Shown here: positions 21,672 to 33,600 of the stretch, piece by piece
How positions within the stretch are numbered: the first letter of the stretch is position 1
How the letters are laid out: every line of letters begins with the position of its first letter
Source: Przewalskia tangutica
Lineage: Eukaryota; Streptophyta; Magnoliopsida; Solanales; Solanaceae
Assembly: GCA_029844215.1 (NCBI GenBank)
Contig: CM056724.1
Coordinates: forward strand, 2,846,307-2,910,306
Length of the DNA: 64,000 nt
Direction: 5' to 3'
The notes under the pieces: generated by a model
Seen by the model: the letters and a program-made list of their open reading frames with translations, nothing else
The model's database searches: none
What the model was told of the DNA's origin: nothing
Made by a program: the position numbers and the translations under genes

Positions 21672-24600
21672 GTTGTGGTCCGGCCCGGCCCGGCCCCGGA
21701 CCTCGCGCATAGCGGGAACTTAGTGCACCGGGCTGCCCTTTATATATATATAAACAGTACATGGGTTGTACTGAAACCATAGTTACAATTGTACTCCAGA
21801 AGCTACACTGATCTGCCTCTATATTGAATCTGGAACTTCAATAAGTATCATCTGAGCATATCTGTTTACACCAAACACATAATAGCAAAAGACAATTCAA
21901 TTTGATCTTCTGCATACTATTCTCTATATTTTCAAAACATCTTGAATTCCTCTCCTTCCAAATTGTCCACCAGATGCAAGCAGGGACAATTCTCCATCGA
22001 CTTCTGTTCTTTGCCATTGATCCTGCTTTCTCCCAACTCTGTAAAGCTTTTGTTATCTTTCCAGGCATGATCCAGTATACGCCTTTAAGGTTAAAGAAAA
22101 TTCTCCACAGCTGTTCTGTCACTTTGCAATGTAGGAATAGATGGCTAACTGTCTCTGCTTTAACTCCACACAAAAAGCATCTGGGACTCATTGTGATCTT
22201 TCTTTTCATTCAATTTTGCTGGGTAAGGACAGCTTCCTTTGCCAAGAGCCACACAAAACAAGCTACCTTGTGTGAGATATTAGTTCTCCAAATATGCTTC
22301 CAAGGCCAGTTATCAATCTGTTGAGAAAATACAAGTTTAGTGCATGTGACATGTGAGTCCATTTGTATGTGATTTTAAATTGTTCTATCCACTGCATTTT
22401 GTGCCACCTCTCTCAAACGGAGGAAAATGTTACTTTTGGTACTGGATAGAGTTTTTAACTTTTTATTGCTTATATGATGCCTTCACCAGACTTCTCTTGC
22501 TTGGATAGTATATTTGCATCTTCTTCGTGTTGAAACAATTCAACCTAACCTTTGTGATTGCATATTACACAAATGTAGTGAGTGTTTAACTGTATGAAAT
22601 TCTCTCCAGTATCCTGTGTATTTTGCCTTTGAGGACGATAATATCAATGCTGTGCTAGCTGAAGTCAAGAGAAATGATGCTAGTGGTCAACCTGCAACTG
22701 CTACAACAGGCGGGTAAGTTTATGTCTCATTATTATTTTTGAGAGAGAAGTTGCCTCTTTCGCTTTACGACGAGTTAGTAAAACATGAATTTGTTTATGT
22801 TGTTAGTGTGCTTGTTAAATTTCTTAACTATCTGCAGTATCTTTATTCTTCAGCTAATTCTACAGATTTTGTTGTTGTAAAATAAGATTTAATTTGAGCT
22901 GATAAGTTGGATTATTATCAGTAATGTGTATTAGATATGTGCTTGTCCACACAGATAGAAAAAGAAGAAAACAAAAAATCTGACTACATCATAATGTTTG
23001 GCAAGTAGTTGATACTTGATCGTGCATAGATATTTTTTTAGTTTAGTTTGATCTTTATAACTTTGCACTAGTACAAGTAACATGTCATATATTAAAGTAA
23101 TAAAATTGTGTAATGTGTATACAGTTGCTTTGACAAGAAAAACATCTCGTGTTGTAAAAATTTAAGTTATTGCAACTGTTGAATGATTTGTCGATTACTA
23201 TCTATTCAAGTTTATCAAATGGTTTTGTGTACCTAGAAGGAAATGTGTCAGAGGAACGGAGCAGAATGAGTATATCAGATATTTGTCATATTGTTTCTGT
23301 CATTGTGGTTCAATTTGAATTATCATTTTTTTTTCATTTCCTCGTCTCAATGATTCAACTGATCACCTGTCTACAGATACAAGCTTGTTGTTGCTGCCTC
23401 AGATCCTAAGAAAATTGCATCTCCCACAATTACAAATATTCAGGTTCTAGTTCACCTTCTGGTTCTAAACTGTGAATTTTTAAGTTGATGTTTTTCTAAT
23501 GACATTGACCTCTCTTACTAGCCTAAAAAGTTAACATTCTTGATAGCTAAAATTTATCTACCCGTTCACTATCAATTGTGGTCACTTTTTCTCTGAGATG
23601 TTATAGGAAGTTCTACTTTGCTTTTACATAATTAGCTATTGATGAGAATTTACACCCGATAGGTTGGGGTTGCGGAGGGATTTTTTTGTTTAGAGGGGAT
23701 GCAGGTGGGCAGCCCAGTGCACTAAGCTCCCGCTATGCGCGGGGTCCGAGGTAGGGCCGGACCACAAGGATCTATTGTACGCAGCCTTACCCTTTCTGCA
23801 GGAGGTTGTTTCCACAGCTGTGACCTCCTGGTCACATGGCAACAACTCTACCAGTTACGCCAAGGCTCCCGGGATGCAGGTGTCAACGAGTTTAATTCAT
23901 ACCCTGTGGTTCACTTGACCATGGGGATATTGTTAGTGAACTGATGGCATACACACTATCTCTGGCTTATGATTCTGGAGAAGGGAAAGAAATAGGCTTA
24001 ACCTTAATTCTAATGATTCTGACATGGCTGGATGTTCTATCTACTGTATCTTGCTGTCCAAGCACTATGAACACAATTTGTGATGGCATACTTGCTATAT
24101 CTGGCTCATCACTCCAGAAAGAAAGCATGAAATTATCCCTCAATCATATGCATTCTGATCCGCACTGGATGTCCTCCTATCTACTACCTGTTGCTAGCCA
24201 AGCACTAGGAAAACACATTTAGAAGTCCAAATTAATCCTATTGTAACTAGATTATATATCGTTACTCATATATATATAAACATCGTTCATATTGATGTCA
24301 ACTTAGGCAAGGAGGTGGACATGCTCTGCTTGTTTCATATTGCCATGTAGAGAAGATATTGTTCTTTCTTTGGTTGTCAAAGTTAAAGTTGGGTAGTTGG
24401 AAATGTTTGCGGTACTTCATTTGCACATAGAAGTTGCTATGAATATTGTAAATCCCTGTGTAGTTACATATATCATTTGACGTTTTGGATTTCCCTATAT
24501 AATCAATCATATGATTTAGATTAGCATTAAATTATTCTGTTTTAACTTAACTGAAAATTATTTAAATATTCCATAAATTCATTTCCTTGTGGTAAACCAA

Positions 24601-27600
24601 AATTTTATTCTATAGTAATTCTCAAATCATTTTGCTAGTTACCATAGATTGTTTCTTGAATTATATGAGATACTCAAATATGTCACTATAACAACCCAAA
24701 ATATGCACTGAATAGCTAGGTTAATCAATAAAGTTAAGTAGTTAACTGCTATTTGGAAGTTAATTCATCTTGCATTTATTATCAGGGATGTTTACTTTTC
24801 TTTTTGGGTGTGAATTCAGGGATGGTTACCAGGGCTGAAACTTGATGGAGACTCAAGTCAACTCCCTACTATTGCCATAGTGGCTTCATACGACACGTTT
24901 GGGGCTGCACCGGTAAATGATTACTTGCGTTAATTTGTGAGCTGCCACTATCCATTATGACATTAATCACTTATTCTATGGTAATATCTACAGGCATTGT
25001 CAGTTGGAAGTGATAGCAATGGGAGTGGTGTTGTGGCACTTCTTGAGATAGCTAGGCTGTTCTCTGTTCTGTATTCAAATCCTAAAACAAGAGGTAGATA
25101 TAATTTACTTTTCGGATTGACGTCTGGTGGGCCTTTTAACTACAACGGAACTCAGAAGGTGCACTACTCTTCCCGGGCATTTTCTGTGCATAAATTGCAG
25201 TTTATCTTGCTCTTGTCTTTTCAATCTGTAGTTTTCTTTCTTCAGTGGCTTCGAAGTTTTGACCAACGTCTACGTGAGAGTATCGACTATGCTATTTGCT
25301 TGAATAGTCTTGGCTCCTTGGGAAATGAGTTACATCTTCATGTTTCAAAACCTCCTGAAAATACATACATACAACAAATATTTCAGGTATGGGATGATTG
25401 CATCAACTGAAAGAACCTTGGAGCATTTCAATTTTTGTTACTTCTAGCACAATCCTTTCTAGTCTAAAAGTCTTTATTTGTAGGGTTTCTCCAGTGTCGC
25501 AGAAGAGTCGGGGCTTCAAGTTGGTCTGAAGCACAAGAAAATAAACATCTCTAGTCCTCGAGTAAGCACGCATCTCTGCTTATCTGTTCGTCAGGCCTGT
25601 TCTTTGATGTCATCTATATTCAGACCCTTGGACCAGCTTTAGATCCTCAGAAACATCTTTTGGGAAAATGATATTTGGGGCATTGAAGACTGTTTTCTGA
25701 TGTTTCATAAAAATAAAGACTTTGTGGTGATGGAATTTTCATTTTCTTTGTTGAAATAAAAAAATTAAATGCCTTTCTCGTGTGAGAAAATTGACTACTG
25801 CTTAATTGGAGCAATTATACCTAGATTAAGCAGACTATTTTAATGAAAACTTACAGTTTGCCACTCTATTGGGACCAAATTTGCTTCCTATTTTCCTATT
25901 TAATCAAGTTGACAATTTTTGCCGTGGTGCAACTCCTTGTTAGTGTGTATAACATAGTGATCTGCTGGTTGAGGTTGGGTTTGTGCTTGGTTGCATTTCT
26001 GGTGACATTTGTAACGAGCAATGGTACTCAAAAAATGAGATTACGTCAGTGGCAGAATCTGTCTCACATTTTGATAATATTGTCTATGGTGTTTGCTGGT
26101 TGTTTGGATTTTAATAGTGCAATTATAGTAAAGTGGTAATTTAGTGGCAATGCCAACAGAATTTGGCATCTGAATATTATTTTCTTCTTCAATCATCTTC
26201 TCTTTGGCTGCTAATTATATGTCAATGTGAAACTCAGAGTTCATATACAAAGTAAACTGCAACATAAAGGAAAAGGGAACCTCAGGAACAGTTTGTTTGA
26301 ACTTCTATGCTGCATTCTTTCTTTTGAAGGATGAAACCTTCCATCTGATCTTATGTTGGGGTAGGGTTGAGATTTCCCAGCTCATCTGTAGCTATATTAC
26401 AGATTCATAGATGATTAATTGAGCAGTATTAACACTGATTGAGCAATAAGTTATTGAACTTTGTTCTGTAGTTGAATATCAGTTACTCATGCCATTTTGA
26501 CTTGTTTTATATTCTTAGGATGCCATGTGTAAAAGTTTCTGTGCTAAAGCTACTAAAATGCTGTAGGTAGCCTGGGAGCATGAACAGTTTTCAAGACTGA
26601 GAGTCACTGCAGCAACAATTTCTGAGCTTTCTACTGCACCTGAATTGCTTGAAGGCACTGGAAGTCTGTCTGATAACAGGTAGTGGCTTTGGTACTGATG
26701 CCTCTGTATCCTATTTTCAAACTTCTTTTGATGGCAATTAGCTGAAATCCTTGTTTCTTGTTCTCAGACGTTCTGTGAGTGAAGCCTCAATCATTCGAAG
26801 TGTCAAGCTTGTTGCTGAAAGTGTAGCAGTAAGTATCTATATCTTTGCCGCCAAACCTGTTCCAAACAAGATGAAATAATAATAGAAGCGTGATTTCATA
26901 AATCATCAAACAAACAACCTTCAAGTGACATTATCTACTTTTTGAGAAATAGACAATTGTGACTAAACTGTTTTAACTTGAAAAATGACTTTGGCCTCTC
27001 ACGGGACCTTTAATGCGTGTCACTTCTACATCTTTCTCTTTATTAAGATATCTGGTGTGTTTAGCGTTTTGCATGACTTATACATAACAACATAAACCTC
27101 ATAATTTTATCTACATAAACAAGATAATTTAGAGAACCATACTACATCGTCATTCTATGACTCCATTTAATTGACAAAATTACTTTCATTTGAAGGTCTC
27201 TTCATGTTTTCCACAATTTACATTTAAGCTCGGGTCAATTCCTGGAAGTAGTCTTCTAGCGCATTAGTAATTATCTACTATTTTATTGTTGTTGCATCTT
27301 TTCTGTCACACCCTAATCTGGGAGGCATGGCACCCGGTGCCATACTTTACCGAGCGTACCCATCTGTAACTCTAAACATACACAAACTCATACTTGGCCG
27401 ACAAGGCCGAATCACATCGTATGATGGAATTCTGAAGCTAATCAAGGCTACATTCAAGTCAATCTGAAGACAATTTGACTCGTCATATGTGAAGGGCTTA
27501 GCCCAAAGGCATATATACGCAAACGAGCCGTCAAGGCCACCATGTATTCTACAGATCAACAATACAAAGGGAAAACAACCAAGGCCGAGAAGGCCATCAT

Positions 27601-30600
27601 CTACTTTTATGACCCAACATCAAGGTCTACAAGGCTGTACTGTACATACTGGACATACCCAGGACACATCTACAAGCCTTTATAGAATGACAATTGTACT
27701 GTGGTCGGGACAGGGCCCCGACCTACCATCATCTCTGTATACATATCAATATAGACCTGGCAACTCCGAATGACATGGAGGAGGCATGTCTATCTGTCTC
27801 TCAAGACCTGCACGCTTGAAATGCATAGCCCCCGTCAAAAGGGACGTCAGTACGAATATAATGTACTTTTATGCAAGGCAACTGAATAACTGAAAGCTGA
27901 AACTGAACTGATAAGCATAATAGCTTAACTTATTTGAGAGATAAGGGGAAAACCTGAGGATATACCTATCTGTTCCCAACTCACGTTATCTAATAATATC
28001 AACAACCTCACCGTGGCTCTGTGGATAAGCATAACGTACCAGGCCTTAAATGAGGCTCTGTGGATAAGTATAACATACCTAGGCCTTAAATGAGGCTCCG
28101 TGGAATATCACAAAACACACCGAGCCACTGGGGGCATATGTGGTGTACGCAACGTACCAGGCCGTAGCGAGGCTCTGTGGAATAAATATAACGTACCAGG
28201 CCATAACAAGGCTACGTGGAATAAGTATAAAATGTACCATGCCATATCTAGGCTCTGTGAGAAAGCAACATAGTGCCAAAACAACCGAGTATAGACTATG
28301 TCCGCAAGATATATATACACTTATCTAGTGAGGAGATAAGCTTTAAGGCATAAAGTACTCCCTACAAGGGACAAACAATAGCAAGAGTGGAATACTCATT
28401 TAGATACTTCTTTTGGAAACTGCTAATCATTCGGAATCATGCATAGCCATTACATACCTTTCGTCGTCTCGTCTAGTTGAAACAATCAGCAACCTACCCA
28501 AATCGCACAACACTTCAATCTATAACAAAACGACAATAGGCTCATCGTCAACTAAAGGAAACTAGAATACGGTATATCGAGCAACAAGCTTGTCTCATAA
28601 CGATAACCAAAACTTCTCTATAGCTTTTTTTTTCTTTAAAATATAAACAACAACAACCAACAATATAACCAGGTCCTTCTCATCAGCATCCATCCATAAG
28701 ACATCATAGATATACTTCCAAAACAGTCCAGCAAGTATATAAATATGTATCCGACTTTCCGATAGCCAACTCCACAAGTTCATGCTTATATAACTTAGCT
28801 AAAGCTTAGATAAGCTCATGTACACCAAGAAGAGGAGAAATCTTACCTCAACACCGAGAACAACTCGCAATCTGAGGTTACTTCACTTCAATGAATTCTC
28901 CACGTCAAACAAAAGACGGAGAAGAACAACAAGCACCACGACACCTTGGTAACCTTTGATTTTACTATAGGATGATATGAGGACTGTTCGAGAGCAATTT
29001 AGGGTGTCTAAGAACCGAAGAAGATGAAAAAAATGAGACTAAGTCATGCGACCGACTTCTATAAAAAGATAAGCTTCTACTGCCTCAAGTGGGTCCCAAT
29101 GGGGCTGCCTGTGCAGTCCCACGATATTCTGACGTCGTATCACGAACGATTTAATGCGTTGGAAACTAGACTCGTAGACCTTCGATATGGTGGGTGGATT
29201 ACCCTGGAACTCCAAGTACATTGGGAGAAAAGCTCTGCAACATCTGACCCAAATTTCAGCACACTTATGAACGTAACTTGCGATAACTTTTGTCGGCTTT
29301 TGTTTTACAACTTGCTTGACTTCAAAACTTAACATACGACTATTATGCGATTTGAATACCTTAAAACACGACCTCCTTAGCATATTAAGTACTCCTAGTT
29401 TTACCCCGAAAGTATGGGTTATAACATTTCCAACTTGCCAACTTTCAACAAAACTTATTTCCTTCGATTCGTTTAACGTTTAAACCTTCCAACATGTGCT
29501 ATACATGGTTTTAAACACTTATAAACTTGAGAATGGTCTAGCTCTCCGAGCTTATGTTGACTAACTTACGCCGCACTTCAACGTACGGGATGTAACACTT
29601 TCATTACTTTACTCACGACATATTATTGCCAAAATACTGGGTGTAACATTTTCTTTACATGAGTCGGATGAACAATATGAGAATTTTACATGATTTTGTT
29701 GAGATGTATCTGTTAAAGATCTTTAGGATGAGGCTAAACCTAATAATTTCAGAATAGTACAATCATAAAACTTTAAGAGTGACGCTAGGAGTCCCAAAAA
29801 TTTGATTTGCTCTGTTTGTTATCACATTTGTACCTATAATGTCCTGGATTAGTTGTAATTGTTTAGGGAAAGGTATGCATCTTGTGATTCAGGTTTTCTT
29901 TTAATATTTCATTTAATTCAGGTCAGTTTTCTTTTTCCTATTTTTAATGGAAAGTACAGAGTTCCATATGCTTTCTCACCCTTGGTGCGACAATGTTTTG
30001 CCTGTTGTTTATGTTCTTGGGATGCTGTATGTAAGAAGTTTTGGTTGTAGGAACTCTGTTAAGCATGTTTTCACTCATAGAACAGATAATTTCAGTATGC
30101 TAGATACGGTGTTGGTTGATTAACTAGTTATGCATTCTAGGGAAGTCTTCAAATATTTTTCTCAAAAAAAGTAAATCTTTCTAAATTAGCATTTGGACGC
30201 ACATTATCTTGTAGCCTTGCATGCCTTATTATTTTTTGGTATTCTTTCTGCTTTAAATTTCTTGTCCGGGTCTCTGACCGTGTCTTTTGCTTTGCTTGTG
30301 CCTATGCTATGTCTTGAGCCGAGGATCTTTCGGAAACAGCCGCTCTACCTTCCAAGGTAGAGGTAAGGTCTGTGTACACTCTACCCTCCCCAGACCCCAC
30401 ATTGGTGGGATTTCACTGGGTATGTTGTTGTTGTTGTATTCTTTTTGTTATATAAACTGAAGTATGAAATGCTGCTTATTATCTCATGAAGTGAGTAATC
30501 TCATCGATGAGGAATATCCTTTTTTACATTTTGTTGAATAATATGTTTGTTTTCTGTCTAACAAAGTATCTATGTACACAGAGACATATATACAGCCAGG

Positions 30601-33600
30601 AAGGAAAAGGCACAAATATATTTGCAGACAATAGTAGTTTATCTGTCAATCCTTCCTATGTACGGTCTTGGCTGGACCTTTTGTCTACTACCTCTCGAGT
30701 GGCACCTTTTCTTTCAAAGAATGACCCACTCATCATGGCACTGCAAAAGGTACTACCATTCTTTCTTTTAAATCCTTTAAACATGTTAACATATAGAGAC
30801 ACGTGGATGCACATGCATCTTTGTTTATCATGTATCACTGTCACCAATGCTTGTGCTGGTCATTTTACTTTATCAGATGATGTGTCTTCTCTTTTTATCC
30901 TTTTTCTTTTCCTTGATAGTTTAAATAATTAGCCTCGTATCCCTCGTTCTGCACCCCCTTCCCCACAGTAAAGCTAGAAAAAGAAAAGAAACAAGCAAAA
31001 GAGGAAAAAGCACAAGCTCTTGCTTCTCTTTTTCTGAACGTGCATCAACAACTCTTGTTTCTGGGTTTTAGGATTAGATTTGAAGCATGCTCGAGTGCTA
31101 ATTGAACACGCATTACTCCCATGTCTTTGTCATGTTGTATGGTGAACATATTCTCTGCTTCACAGTTCTCCAATAACTACAGAATCAAATTGTTTTACAA
31201 TAATGACCGTTAGCTCAGTTGGTTAGAGCGTAGTGCTAATAACGCAAAGGTCGCATGTTCGAGACCTGCATGGGCCATTTCATTTAGCAGAGATGAGGAT
31301 GCTCAGATGGATGTGTGGGCATACTAGGAGGGATATGGTTATGAACGAAGTTATACGGGGCAAGGTGGAAGTGGCTTCCGTGGCGGACAAGATGAGGGTA
31401 GCGAGACTAAGATGGTTCGGGCATGTGAAGAGGAGGTGTGCGGATGCACCTGTAAGGATGTGTGAGAGGTTGGCTATAACAGGAATTAGGAGAGGTAGAG
31501 GTAGGCCGAAAAAGAATTGGGGGAGATGATTAGACAGAACATGACACAACTTCAGCTTACTGAGGACATGACCTTAGATAGAAAGGGTGGAGGTCCAGGA
31601 TAAGGCTAGAAGGTTAGTAGGTATCCGTATTAGTAGTATTTATGTAGGAATCGCGTAGTTTCTATTCCTGAATGTGTGTTACTACATGTTGCCGCATTTG
31701 CCTTTTATCCCCCCCCCCCCCCCTCCTCGCGCCTTTTTTTCCGAGCCGAGGGTCTAGCAGAAACAACCTCACAAAGGTACGGGTAAGGTTTGCGTACATC
31801 CTACCCCCCACTTGTGGGACTACACTGGGTATGTTGTTTAACACACTCTGATCAATGGGCAATGATATGTTCTTTTTATGCATTATACAGTTTCCTCTTA
31901 CCAAAACTCAAATAATTCGAAGATAGATGTGACATCTTTCACATGACTGACTGGTTTTATAAATTCTAGCAGTTCAAATTTTTTAGAATACTATTACAAT
32001 AGCATTTCCTAATCTTCAGGTAAGTCAAACTGTAACATATAAATGTCTTTAAAGATATCTTATGCATTTAATGCCTTTTAGAATGTTTAGCAGTTAGAAG
32101 TTGTCATCGATTTGAAGAAATGACTCTTTGAGCAAACTGGATGCGTTGGGTATTTATTATTTAATCATAACAAGAAAGACCTGGACTCTGATTTTGAAGG
32201 GAATCAGTTCTCTTGTTGATAATGATATATCTGGTACTATGTGAGCTCCTCCTTTAGCTTCTGGAAGACACTCCCCTGTATCATGGTTGGAGATGAAGAT
32301 TTGGTCACAATGAGGTGGCTTCAAACATTTGTTTAGTTGGTCTATTGGTGTTATGCACATGTTTGACCTATTATAGCCTCCCCTGGACGTAAGCTTTTTA
32401 CTATTGGTCATTAAGCAGATTTTGGTTCTGGTATTCTATATTTAAGACCTGTACTTATCCACACCCCCCCCCCCCCAATGAGGCCTTTTCTGTTTATTCA
32501 GATCAGTAATGGGACAAGGATGTTCTGAAAACGGCAAGGATGAGCCAATTATATTGAGCTAGTTTTGGTTGGTTTCAAACTAGTTGGTCTATTGGTTTTA
32601 TGCACATGTTTAAGCTGTTAAAGAGCCCCCTGGCATTTAAGCTTCAGACTATTGGTCGTCAAGCAGGATTTGGTTCTACTACAATGTGTTTGAGGGCTTT
32701 TCTTTGGAAAAGAGATTGCGGCACTGGCATATTTATTTTAGGATCACTTTAGAAAAATAACTCTGGCATTTTCATAAGACAATGTGAGCTCCTTATGGTA
32801 GCCGCTCCTTTCCCCCCCTCATTTTGACAACATGTGCTCTCTACTCTTGCAGGAATTAGCTGATCATACTGCTGAGGTGAATATACAGCATGAGACGCTA
32901 GATGGAACTTTCACTTTTTATGATTCAATTAGTGGCAAGTTACATGTATATCAGGTGCGTAGACCACCCTCTACTGTCTCCTTGCCACGACTTCTAGTAC
33001 TCGTGTGTGTGTGTAGATATATATATATAACGTAAAATTTCGAAATGCAAAGAGGGTGTGTATGTCAGTTAGATGAAGGAAATATCTGAATAATTAGATC
33101 AATATTTCCGAATAAGCTCCCTTTATAGCACTGTTCAGTAAACATAAAATACATAAAAATAAAAAAGATGTTCTCAAATATACTTCAAACATCCCAATAG
33201 AATAAATCCGTTTTAACTGCATGGTTGTGAGGGTGTAAATTTTCAAGTATTTTATTATGTTTAATTTGATAGGAAAATGTGAAAACCTATGTTGCTTGTA
33301 TTCTTCAAAAATGTTGTCGGGTGTGTGTTGGATCCTCCATAAAAGCACAAAAGCTGTGCTTTTATGGAGGATCCAACACGGGTGCGGCAACATTTTGGAA
33401 GGTCCGAGCAACATAGGTGCAAAATAATGGTTCATGTAAAATAATGAAATGGATAATGTACAATACATTTCGTCATTAATCATAGTTGAGTTGTTTAGGG
33501 TCTAATGTAATTTCAATACTTAGGCCTATTGTTGAGCGGCTTGAGTCCAACACATACCCTTTGCGTTCATCTTGCACTTCTATTGATCTAGAGTTATGTT

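Noticed and set aside
21565..21782. Tyr-Ile repeat proteins on both strands
   Set aside because: Translations of the (AT)n microsatellite.
29024..29383. Overlapping frames of 102 and 114 codons on opposite strands
   Set aside because: They lie in the solo LTR of nicalin intron 10 and mirror one another; neither has a domain.
31204..31277. Functional tRNA-Ile gene
   Set aside because: Acceptor-stem mismatches at positions 1 and 3 and broken pairs in the anticodon and T stems make a working tRNA unlikely.
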